Source: Pseudobdellovibrionaceae bacterium (lineage in GTDB: Bacteria; Bdellovibrionota; Bdellovibrionia; Bdellovibrionales; UBA1609). From it: a stretch of 64,000 nucleotides of DNA. The translations under genes were made by a program, and so were the position numbers. The stretch is from NCBI GenBank assembly GCA_030591685.1, contig JAUVAX010000002.1:90007-154006 (forward strand). The letters are read 5' to 3'. Position 1 is the stretch's first letter. Each line of letters opens with the position of its first letter. Positions 38,826 through 46,282 of this stretch are shown piece after piece. Below the pieces are notes generated by a model. That model was not told where the DNA came from and did no database searches. It was given only the letters and a program-made list of their open reading frames with translations.

Positions 38826-38977
38826 AAACTTTACCTTTATAAGGGCCCTCGGCCCTAAGAGTATAGTAAAGAGCAATTCTTATGCCTAAAGGGGTTTTTG
38901 CCGCAAGCCCTTACAAGAGCAAAGGAGCGGGGCTTGACTCTAGAATTATGTACTTATTTCAAGTGCGTGCCCCTGTT

Positions 38978-39056
38978 GGGTGTCTGGCGCCGGACAGTGT
39001 TCAGCCTGGTGCCTGGCACCGGGCAGTGTTCAGGCTGGTGCTAGGCACCAGACAAT
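38978..39056. repeat. Three tandem 29-bp units with GTGCC-N-GGCAC palindromes (REP-like)
   Basis: Three near-palindromes, at 38981-38996, 39008-39020 (GGTGCCTGGCACC) and 39037-39049 (GGTGCTAGGCACC), are spaced by a 29-base period. The linker CAGTGTTCAG is repeated exactly at 38995-39004 and 39024-39033. The period is too short, and the linkers too alike, for a CRISPR array. Single related palindromes occur at 894, 39558 and 42393. Confidence 0.8.
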
Positions 39057-39070
39057 GATAGTTTTAAGGT

Positions 39071-39556
39071 ATGAAGCTTAAAGAGAGTTTAATCAAAGCC
39101 ATAATAGAGAGTTTAAATAAGGACTTACAGGCACTCGTTCACTCAGCGCTTGAGGCCAAAGAGGCCGCCACAAACCCTGAGTCAAAGGCTGAAAACAAGT
39201 ACGACACTAGGGGGTTAGAATCCTCTTATTTAGCCGCCTCACAGGCCAAAAGAGCCTCTGAGCTTAAGGAGGTGATCAGTCACTACTCCTTATTAAAGCT
39301 CAGTGAATTTAGTAAAGACACTCCCATACAAGTAACCGCTTTAGTTCAGTGCCTTGTCGATGACAAAGAGAGCGTTTGGTATTTTTTAATCCCTCAAAAA
39401 GGGGGCATTAAAATTACTCTTGATGCTAGAGAGTACACTACGATTTCTGTTCAATCCCCTATAGGCCAAAAACTAATGCAAAAAATGGTCGGCGATACCT
39501 TTGAGGTCCCCTTAAAAGACCGCATTAAAGAATACGAAATTAAACAGGTTATTTAA
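39071..39556 (+). CDS. GreA/GreB-like transcription factor
   Basis: The 161-residue product has an N-terminal coiled-coil segment (about residues 10-75, containing SSYLAASQAKRASEL) and a C-terminal GreA/B-like FKBP-type domain (about 90-161, with IGQKLMQKMVGDTFEVP). Gre factors rescue backtracked RNA polymerase through acidic residues at the coiled-coil tip. Here the tip is not the standard D-x-x-E arrangement that I would expect, so it may be one of the Gre-like proteins with another role. It is a single gene flanked by palindromic repeats on both sides. Confidence 0.75.
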   Translation: MKLKESLIKAIIESLNKDLQALVHSALEAKEAATNPESKAENKYDTRGLESSYLAASQAKRASELKEVISHYSLLKLSEFSKDTPIQVTALVQCLVDDKESVWYFLIPQKGGIKITLDAREYTTISVQSPIGQKLMQKMVGDTFEVPLKDRIKEYEIKQVI

Positions 39557-39557
39557 G

Positions 39558-39578
39558 CTCAAGTGCCGGACACTTGAG
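39558..39578. repeat. Long-armed GTGCC-type palindrome after the GreA-like gene
   Basis: CTCAAGTG (39558-39565) and CACTTGAG (39571-39578) flank CCGGA. The element begins one base after the stop codon and could serve as a terminator stem, although no T-tract follows. The core GTGCCGGACAC belongs to the same family as the repeats at 38978-39056. Confidence 0.7.
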
Positions 39579-39766
39579 TTGTAAAGCTTCGCATATTCAA
39601 CCTCTCCTTGGTAGCTTTAGAGGGGAGTTTTAAGTTAAGCATTAATTCTTGCACCGCTTGGAATAATCAGATGATTTGTTCGGATAAAGTGGTTCATCAC
39701 ATGGTAAAAATTAAAGCCACTAAATCTCATTATGAATACCTGTAAAAATGACATAAAATTTAGCAC

Positions 39767-39796
39767 ACCGAACAGTACCGAACACTTTGTTCGGTA
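39767..39796. promoter_or_regulatory. ACCGAACA operator array upstream of the TIGR02147-type regulator
   Basis: ACCGAACA occurs at 39767-39774 and again, 10 bases on, within TACCGAACA (39776-39784). That copy forms a perfect inverted repeat with TGTTCGGTA (39788-39796). A further TTTGTTCGG lies at 39675-39683. The array is 40 bases before the regulator start, which is the expected position for autoregulation. Confidence 0.6.
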
Positions 39797-39835
39797 TTTC
39801 ATTGCACTTTGCACTGAAGCTGTTATTTAAATTTC

Positions 39836-40639
39836 ATGATTATAGGGGCTAAATGTTATTCCGATATTTTAAAAGATGAGTTTGAAGACCGTGTTTCGGC
39901 AAATACTTCATACTCCATGAGAGCGTTTGCTCGGGACGTCTCATTTTCGCCATCAACGATGAGTGCTGTATTAAATAAAAAACAGGGCCTCTCTGTGCCT
40001 GCGGCCAAAAAATTAGCTGAGAGTTTACAGTTCAGCGACGAAGAAACTAAATACATTATAGATTTAGTATTATCTAAGCACAGCAAGTGCAAAACTAAGC
40101 GCTCATTAGCAAAAATACGATTAAATCAATACCAATCATCCGAAAGGGTTCAACTACAAAACGATGCTCTTCAGGCCACTACGCATTGGTATTTTTTTGC
40201 AATATTAGAGCTGACATACCTTGATGGATTTAAAAGTAGCGTACCCTGGATAGCAAAATCACTAGGTATAACAAAAAAGCAGGCCTCAAATGCTATAGAT
40301 GTTCTATTTAGACTAGGCCTACTTACTAAGCATGATGGTCATTGGGTTGATGCGAATTTATACTTAGCGACTTCAGACGGGAGCCCATCAAAGGCTTTAA
40401 AAACATTAAACGCACAGACCCTTAATCTGGCCTTGGCGGCTCTTGAGAGTCAAGATATTGAAGATAGGCATATTTCCTCACTCATGCTGTCCTTTGATAC
40501 ATCAAGAACCTCTGAAGCGTTTGAAGACATTAAAAAGTTCAAAAATAAGTTTAATAAAAAATATACTGAGGGAGAACGTAAAAACTCAGTTTATTGCTTA
40601 GGGGTTCAACTATTTCAATTAGACAGGAGAGTAAAATGA
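39836..40639 (+). CDS. TIGR02147/DUF4423 family regulator
   Basis: The 267-residue product has an N-terminal helix-turn-helix-like region, SYSMRAFARDVSFSPSTMSAVL at about residues 25-46, where the family's R-x-F-A-x-x-x-x-x-S-x-S-x-(L/M)-S pattern is kept. The all-alpha and winged-helix region expected for the family follows. I recall this family as common in Fibrobacter and Bdellovibrio-type bacteria, where it is often paired with secreted proteins. It has no clear ribosome binding site, so the mRNA may have an unusual 5' end. It overlaps the next gene by four bases (ATGA), which implies coupled translation. Confidence 0.82.
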   Translation: MIIGAKCYSDILKDEFEDRVSANTSYSMRAFARDVSFSPSTMSAVLNKKQGLSVPAAKKLAESLQFSDEETKYIIDLVLSKHSKCKTKRSLAKIRLNQYQSSERVQLQNDALQATTHWYFFAILELTYLDGFKSSVPWIAKSLGITKKQASNAIDVLFRLGLLTKHDGHWVDANLYLATSDGSPSKALKTLNAQTLNLALAALESQDIEDRHISSLMLSFDTSRTSEAFEDIKKFKNKFNKKYTEGERKNSVYCLGVQLFQLDRRVK

Positions 40640-42393
40640 AATGTGTTAAGTACATGGTATTGTTAATGGTGATTTCAATTCAATCATTAGCGGGCAAGGA
40701 TATTGGTAATGGTGGGTCTGTGGTCGACAACAAGCCTGCTGATTTTTATTACTCTCGAAAGATCGCCATCCCTCCGACTGGAGAAAAAATAGACCTTCGC
40801 AAACACTACCCTAAAATGTATGAGCATTTACTTCAAATTGAAGCCTTTCTTAATAAACGGCGACCAATGTATACTGAGGCTAAAATATCCTTAATAGCTA
40901 AATACAGTAAAGTATACTTAACTGACAAGCTAAGTGGAGACGACCCACTGCCAGTCATTGGCGACTTAGAGGCCAAAACTATTACCTACTCCTATCTTTA
41001 TGAGTCTTACGATGACACCTACACAGAAAAAGAAAGATTTAATGTCATTGAAATACTAAAAGAGGACTTTGAACAGCTTTCGCCTAAACATCAGGCGTTA
41101 ATGATCCTGCATGAGAATTTACATATAAAATTCCCTCAGGAAACTCATGAAATTATATCTAAATTTGTAAGCTCGATCTCAATAACCATGGACTTATTAA
41201 ATCGGCAATTAGACGGAGATTTGAAGTCATTAAATAGCCTTGAACTGAGCTCATCATTAACGTTGCAAAATATATTGCACGTTTTGTACAATATTGAAAA
41301 TAATCTGAGTTTTACTATTAGCACTCTAGGTGGGGGGGCTATATATAAACAAGAGAACGTAGCGCCAGAAAGCTTTGACTCTATATTTGTAAGCGCTGAT
41401 TCGGTATTAATGACTGGTATTAAATTTACATACTCAGGCAAGGGTGTTTATTATGATAACGAAGTTTTAGACTTATCCTTTTACACCCTGCCGGATCCAA
41501 TAAATATACCTGGCGGTCATAAACGAAATAAAGAGCTATTTATCCCCGTTGAACTTATAAGACAACAACTTGAGGGAACTCAAGTTTACAACACCCGAGT
41601 TAAATTACATTTACAGATACTTGCAACGCTTGTTAATGATTCAGACTATGAAGGTGCCGAAAGGCCTTTAGTGGTTACGCATATTGCACACTGTAAATCA
41701 AATATCATTTCAAATGCCGTAAGAGTAAGATGGATGTGTGCTGGTAACAATAACCAGTTTTCTCACCCCAAGGGTGTGTTGTATCACTGGTATAATACAT
41801 ATTTAAGCACGTCAGTGATCAGGGGAGATGATAATATAGTAGAGAGGTCTAAGTTTGAGTCTGTTCTTATAAACGGGTACAACAATAAATTTGTGGACTC
41901 AGATATTAGTGACTCGATTTTTAAAACTTCTAATTTTCTATCTGATTCAAGCCAAATAGATAGTTTACAATTAAACAATGCTCAAAGTAGTTTTTCAGTA
42001 GTTCGTTCTGTTATTTGGGGTTCGGCAATGGATAGAGTGTCTCTAAAAGGTGTTACTCTTAAAAACTCACAGCTTTACGGAGTTATATTCGCTGAGTTGC
42101 CAAATAACCTTAAAAATGTATCAGGGCTAAACCTGCATAGTTTTTATGACAAAAAGACTCGCCTATATTTTAAAAGCTTAATGGCGACGGAATTAGTGTT
42201 TAATTCTAACTATAAGTACGACCGCTTGTTCAAGTCGATCACTGTTTGCTTTATTATTTGTAACGGAAAATCTGGGCCGCGAGATATTAATATTTTATCG
42301 GTTACTCAGTTTGAAAGCGAGTACGCCAGAAAATATTTGCTTTCTGAAAAATGCCCTCCAGAAAATGCTAATGAATGGTGCGAAGTTAATTGA
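40636..42393 (+). CDS. Large secreted protein with an HExxH motif, coupled to the regulator
   Basis: The 585-residue product starts at the ATG in the overlap with the regulator, with AGGAGAG upstream. A signal peptide (about residues 1-19, ending SLAG) is followed by a domain carrying H159-E160-N-L-H163. This is the zinc-metallopeptidase pattern and lies in a helix (MILHENLHIKF). The rest includes a beta-rich middle and a C-terminal stretch (about residues 400-510). That stretch shows short, regularly spaced polar/hydrophobic steps like a right-handed beta-helix, with many Ser, Asn and Asp residues. A third zinc ligand is not obvious, so peptidase activity is only a possibility. Confidence 0.6.
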   Translation: MKCVKYMVLLMVISIQSLAGKDIGNGGSVVDNKPADFYYSRKIAIPPTGEKIDLRKHYPKMYEHLLQIEAFLNKRRPMYTEAKISLIAKYSKVYLTDKLSGDDPLPVIGDLEAKTITYSYLYESYDDTYTEKERFNVIEILKEDFEQLSPKHQALMILHENLHIKFPQETHEIISKFVSSISITMDLLNRQLDGDLKSLNSLELSSSLTLQNILHVLYNIENNLSFTISTLGGGAIYKQENVAPESFDSIFVSADSVLMTGIKFTYSGKGVYYDNEVLDLSFYTLPDPINIPGGHKRNKELFIPVELIRQQLEGTQVYNTRVKLHLQILATLVNDSDYEGAERPLVVTHIAHCKSNIISNAVRVRWMCAGNNNQFSHPKGVLYHWYNTYLSTSVIRGDDNIVERSKFESVLINGYNNKFVDSDISDSIFKTSNFLSDSSQIDSLQLNNAQSSFSVVRSVIWGSAMDRVSLKGVTLKNSQLYGVIFAELPNNLKNVSGLNLHSFYDKKTRLYFKSLMATELVFNSNYKYDRLFKSITVCFIICNGKSGPRDINILSVTQFESEYARKYLLSEKCPPENANEWCEVN

Positions 42394-42405
42394 GTGCCTG
42401 GCACT
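42393..42405. repeat. AGTGCC-T-GGCACT palindrome between converging genes
   Basis: The perfect 6-bp palindrome around a central T starts inside the TGA stop of the HExxH gene. It sits 6-18 bases before the end of the converging M15 gene. It belongs to the GTGCC-N-GGCAC family and may act as a two-way terminator stem. Confidence 0.7.
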
Positions 42406-42410
42406 TGAGT

Positions 42411-43442
42411 TTAATCTAATTGTACAACAAAGTGTTTTTTGAGTGTGCCACCGACAAGGACTGAAACTTTGTGCTCGCCTTTTTGATATTTAATTTTCAC
42501 TTTTGATTTATCTGAGACGATCAATTGGCCTGTCGGTAATGTGATAGACCAGTCGTAAATTAAATCAGCAGGGTCGTCTTCTAGTGGTAGATCAACTAAT
42601 GAAAAATATATTTTTTTATTTTTTTGTTCAATAACTAATTTTATTTTTTCTGAGTAAGAGCGATAGCTTGCGGTGCTAATGAGAGTGGGTGAGGGCATGG
42701 GGCCAAAAAACTCCTCTTCTACAGCTAGTTGTCGCCAATCGCAGTGAACGTGTGTTTTATACTGTAGGGCAAAGCCTGAGTTATTGTTTTCACACTCCTT
42801 TCTAATCTCATTAAGCTCAGCGTTTTTAACATAAAAATCTACGGCATCCCCGTAAGTATGCCTCGACCATTTGGCTGAGCCTGTAATACTACTATTGTAC
42901 CCCGGGCTTCGGTAGGCACTGGTGATAATAAGGGGGCTTGAAAAGTGATTTCTCATCGACTGTAAGTACTCAACCACTTTTGGGGAGTAGATAGCGTACC
43001 GACCTTTTTGTGGACTCATAAACTCAGCGAGTAAAAAGTGACTAGATAAGGCCAAGCTTGAATCGACCAAATTGAGGTCTATATAATATAAAGGGCTTCG
43101 GTACTGTGCTTTTAAAAAGTTTGCCGGAAAGCCATTGCTTGCGACTGGCTCGGGGTACTCATAATTACCCTCAGGGTCATTAACTTCATTCAGTTCAAAA
43201 CATAAATTAAAATCATGGTTCACCCCTGGGTAGCAAACAACTGGTTTTACTGGGGTGGGGGGAGGTGATGGGTCTTCAGAAGGAGGGTCACTCTCAATAG
43301 GCCCTTCAACAGGCTCCTCAACAGGAGGGGCTTCAGGCAAGGTTGAGTTTTGCCCCTCATTACTCGGTTGAGTTGTATGTTCAGGTTCATTGCATGAGAG
43401 AAGTAATAGAAAAAAAAGTAAAGGGAGTACTTTTAAAGGCAT
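42411..43442 (-). CDS. Lipoprotein M15-type D-Ala-D-Ala peptidase
   Basis: The 343-residue product has a lipoprotein signal with Cys17, a Pro/Glu/Ser-rich linker (about residues 20-68), and an M15-type peptidase domain. The zinc residues appear as H195 and D202 (S-R-H-T-Y-G-D-A-V-D) and H233 (in H-V-H), following SAYRSPGYN. An immunoglobulin-like C-terminal domain covers the last 90 residues. M15 enzymes trim the peptide stems of peptidoglycan. With the M23 lipoprotein nearby, this makes two wall-cutting lipoproteins in 5 kb. They could serve growth or predation. Confidence 0.85.
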   Translation of the reverse strand: MPLKVLPLLFFLLLLSCNEPEHTTQPSNEGQNSTLPEAPPVEEPVEGPIESDPPSEDPSPPPTPVKPVVCYPGVNHDFNLCFELNEVNDPEGNYEYPEPVASNGFPANFLKAQYRSPLYYIDLNLVDSSLALSSHFLLAEFMSPQKGRYAIYSPKVVEYLQSMRNHFSSPLIITSAYRSPGYNSSITGSAKWSRHTYGDAVDFYVKNAELNEIRKECENNNSGFALQYKTHVHCDWRQLAVEEEFFGPMPSPTLISTASYRSYSEKIKLVIEQKNKKIYFSLVDLPLEDDPADLIYDWSITLPTGQLIVSDKSKVKIKYQKGEHKVSVLVGGTLKKHFVVQLD

Positions 43443-43738
43443 GCTTATATTATAGGCTTTAGAAGTTTAAAATCACATAAAACAGGCAGTAGCAGTGTAT
43501 TTTAGGACTTACGAATAGTGTCAACAAACAGTAAAGCTGCACCTTTGGTACATACGTTTAGGCACATTTGAGGGCTCAAGTTTTCTGTTGGCCTGCGAGG
43601 TTCAATTATTTTTAGTGGTACTGGGGATGTTGTAAGTGGTGTCAAAAAAGTTTGGCATCCTAATTGCTAATTGAGCAGGTGTAACATTTTTGGTGCAATT
43701 TTGCTTCAAAAAAAAACGGGGAACTTAGGGGGATATAA

Positions 43739-44620
43739 ATGTATAAGGTGTTTGTTTTAATGGCCATAGTGGTGTGTTCAACAGTTGTTACGCATGCAAA
43801 TGCTGTTTCAGCGAGAGATGTGTGTGCAAAAATCAACTCATACAGCTCTAGTAATGGGGCTCAGTGTGCCTCCTTAATTTCGAGGCATCGATTTGATGAA
43901 AACGGTAACGCAATTTGTATGGCCGTTGCTCAATCAAGCTCCAGTAATGGGGTGAACTGCATGAGGGCCATTGCCGACAAAAAAATCCCTATTGAAGCGG
44001 TCGCGACCTGTAAAAAAGTGAGTAGTTATAGTTCGTCAAGTGGGGTGGCTTGTGCAAAAGCCGTTGCTGATAATTATTATACCGGAGGGGTCGAAAGGGC
44101 CTGCTTAAAAACAGCACAATCAAGTTCCTCAAACGGTGCCGAGTGCATGAAGCAAGCGGCGAATAATTACTATCAACCTTCAGTAGTTCCGGTGTGCGAA
44201 CAGGTGGCTGCTTACAGTTCATCAAATGCTGTAAAGTGTGTTAAAGCTGCCGCAAATAAAGAGTACTATAACGGAGCTGAGAACGTTTGCTTAGACGTGG
44301 CTCAGTCGAGCTCTTCAAATGGGGTAAAATGTATTGCTGAGGCAGGGGTTCCTTACCGCGGCCGAGATCCAGGCCGAAACCCGGGCCGAGATCATGACTA
44401 TGATAGGCCTACATACCCTGACGATGGCTACGACCCACCCACTCAATACATAGAAGTTGAAGTTATTAAGCTCAAACAGTTAAAGAGAATGATGAACAGA
44501 AGCCTCGAGGCGCTCGAGTATGGTGAAACTCGTAGAGCTCAAGAGATCATTCAAAAAACAAAGAGAAAATTAAAACAACTCATCCGTGGCAATCAAAATA
44601 ACCCTAAAAGGAGGCTTTAA
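43739..44620 (+). CDS. Secreted Cys/Ser repeat protein (SSSNG repeats)
   Basis: The 293-residue product has a signal peptide (about residues 1-21). Six tandem repeats of about 31 residues follow, each with the core C-x13-C in which the 13 residues contain (Y/Q)SSS(N/S)(G/A). The repeats alternate between a YSSS type (1, 3, 5) and an AQSSSSNG type (2, 4, 6). A basic, Pro/Gly/Asp-rich linker and a C-terminal basic helix rich in Lys and Arg (from about residue 240) end the protein. One disulfide per repeat is likely. I recognise no function. A repeat adhesin or nucleic-acid or polymer-binding surface protein is possible. Confidence 0.72.
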   Translation: MYKVFVLMAIVVCSTVVTHANAVSARDVCAKINSYSSSNGAQCASLISRHRFDENGNAICMAVAQSSSSNGVNCMRAIADKKIPIEAVATCKKVSSYSSSSGVACAKAVADNYYTGGVERACLKTAQSSSSNGAECMKQAANNYYQPSVVPVCEQVAAYSSSNAVKCVKAAANKEYYNGAENVCLDVAQSSSSNGVKCIAEAGVPYRGRDPGRNPGRDHDYDRPTYPDDGYDPPTQYIEVEVIKLKQLKRMMNRSLEALEYGETRRAQEIIQKTKRKLKQLIRGNQNNPKRRL

Positions 44621-44642
44621 ACAAAAAAAAATGGTACGATTT

Positions 44643-44680
44643 AAAAAAAGACTAAGCCTTACGGGTTTAGTCTTTTTTTA
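44643..44680 (+). terminator. Rho-independent terminator of the repeat protein gene
   Basis: GACTAAGCC (44650-44658) pairs with GGTTTAGTC (44664-44672), with one G-T pair. It is preceded by A7 and followed by T7. Confidence 0.88.
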
Positions 44681-44703
44681 TTTTGAGTGCACAAATATAA
44701 AAC

Positions 44704-46050
44704 TCAAATTGATTTTGAAAACTGTCTTGAGGGGGGTGTATTTTTTTGCATGTACTCATCTAGAGATGAACAAATGTTTCTTAAAAAGGGCTCCCCCGGT
44801 GTAGTGATAGAGAGTTTTTTACCATCAATAACAACAAGGTTGTCTTTAATATAAGAGCTTAAAAATTGAGTCACCGGCGCTATTTGTGACTCTTCAAGTT
44901 CTACCTCAAAGCGAGTGGTAAGTTTTAAAATTTGTTTTTTTATTTTTTTGTCTTCCTCGGAGAGCTGATGGCCATTAAAAAAAGAAAGCTCCTGAGAATT
45001 AACCTTAGACTCATACTCTTTTACATCTTTAAGGTTTTGAAAGTACATATCTGGGGACTCTGATATAGAGCTTGCCCCAAGGCCTAACATGATGTCGTAA
45101 TTTTGGTCTGTGTAACCCATAAAGTTGCGGTGAAGAGAGTGGTTTTTTTTAGCAACAGTGAGCTTGTCAGAGGGGAGAGCAAAGTGGTCCATGCCAATAT
45201 CAACATACCCACTTGAGGTGAGCATTTCACGAGACCTTTCGTAAAGTTGTCTTTTTAAATCAGCACTGGGTAAATCAGAGTCTTTAAATTTTCTTTGTGA
45301 GGGGCTAAACCAAGGCACAAGGGCTAAGCTGTATAAGGCAATTCGATCAGGCTTAAGCAGTAAAGATTTTTCGATGGTGTTTTCAATGCCCTCAAGCCCT
45401 TGACCGGGTAAACCGTAGATTAAATCAAAATTCACAGAAGTATAGCCTATTTCACGCGCTGTTAGGGTGACTTTTTCAGTGACCTCAAATGACTGCTCGC
45501 GGTTAATGAGGCCTTGTACGTTTTTATTAAAATCTTGCACACCTAGGCTGACGCGGTTAAACCCTCGGTCAAAGAGCACTTGGAGTTGATCACGGCTTGT
45601 TGTTCTTGGGTCCACCTCAATGGAGCCCTCAAAGTCGTTAGGGTCAATGGTGAGAGGCTCTAAAATTGAGTCAATTAAAAGGCCTAAATGTTTTGCGCTA
45701 AAAAATGTAGGAGTCCCTCCGCCGAGGTGCAAAGTCTTAAGAGTGTGGTTCCTTATATCGGGTGAGTTTTTGAGGTAAATTTTAAATTCATTAATTAGAG
45801 CATCGATATAGTTTTTATCATGATCGTGCGTTTTTTTAATCTCTCTATTGCAACCACAGTAGTGGCAAAGACTTTTACAAAAAGGGATATGTACATAGAG
45901 GGCCCATTTTAAACAAGAGTCTTTTAAGTGCCCATTAAGGTTATTTACCCACTGAGTGGGGGTTGGTTTGTCATGCCAATGGGGGACGGTGGGGTACGAG
46001 GTGTACCGAGGTGAGGGGATATTGTATTTTTCAAATAAACTATGGCTCAT
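44704..46050 (-). CDS. hemN: Oxygen-independent coproporphyrinogen III oxidase
   Basis: HemN makes protoporphyrinogen IX for heme under low oxygen, using radical S-adenosylmethionine chemistry. The 448-residue product starts SLFEKYNIPSPRYTSYPT. It has the iron-sulfur motif C-x3-C-x2-C-x-C (CKSLCHYCGC near residue 58) and LHLGGGTPTFFS near 108, and the C-terminal HemN domain. The length is normal for HemN and longer than HemW. The ATG at 46050 fits the family start better than codons upstream. Its presence means that the cell can make heme without oxygen, consistent with the NnrS gene. Confidence 0.93.
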   Translation of the reverse strand: MSHSLFEKYNIPSPRYTSYPTVPHWHDKPTPTQWVNNLNGHLKDSCLKWALYVHIPFCKSLCHYCGCNREIKKTHDHDKNYIDALINEFKIYLKNSPDIRNHTLKTLHLGGGTPTFFSAKHLGLLIDSILEPLTIDPNDFEGSIEVDPRTTSRDQLQVLFDRGFNRVSLGVQDFNKNVQGLINREQSFEVTEKVTLTAREIGYTSVNFDLIYGLPGQGLEGIENTIEKSLLLKPDRIALYSLALVPWFSPSQRKFKDSDLPSADLKRQLYERSREMLTSSGYVDIGMDHFALPSDKLTVAKKNHSLHRNFMGYTDQNYDIMLGLGASSISESPDMYFQNLKDVKEYESKVNSQELSFFNGHQLSEEDKKIKKQILKLTTRFEVELEESQIAPVTQFLSSYIKDNLVVIDGKKLSITTPGEPFLRNICSSLDEYMQKNTPPSRQFSKSI

Positions 46051-46081
46051 TAGTAGCAGACTCTTATATTGACAACACATC

Positions 46082-46202
46082 CCCCTTAAATGAGGTGAGT
46101 GTTTTGATTATCGAAAACAATAAACCACACCTCTCTACTTGGGGCAATCAGCGAATTAAAAACAATACACTTAAGGGGTTATTTTTTTGGCCTTAGAGGT
46201 GT
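46082..46202. other. Interleaved inverted repeats between hemN and uvrC
   Basis: CCCCTTAA (46082-46089) pairs with TTAAGGGG (46171-46178), and ACACCTCT (46127-46134) pairs with AGAGGTGT (46195-46202). The order A-B-A'-B' is that of a pseudoknot, so only one stem or a knot could form in RNA. The region is the divergent promoter area of hemN and uvrC. No coding sequence is evident. Confidence 0.35.
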
Positions 46203-46282
46203 GATATGAGGCCTAATCAAACAAACCCCAACTGATTTAAAAGTGTGTAGACAAACCCTTTTGACGTTAATAGAATACTCCC

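Noticed and set aside
38978..39056. CRISPR array
   Set aside because: The period is 29 bases with nearly identical linkers and only three units. There are no spacers and no cas genes.
44586..44804. 72-codon plus-strand frame
   Set aside because: It overlaps the end of the repeat protein gene, runs through its terminator and enters hemN in antisense. It is a chance frame.
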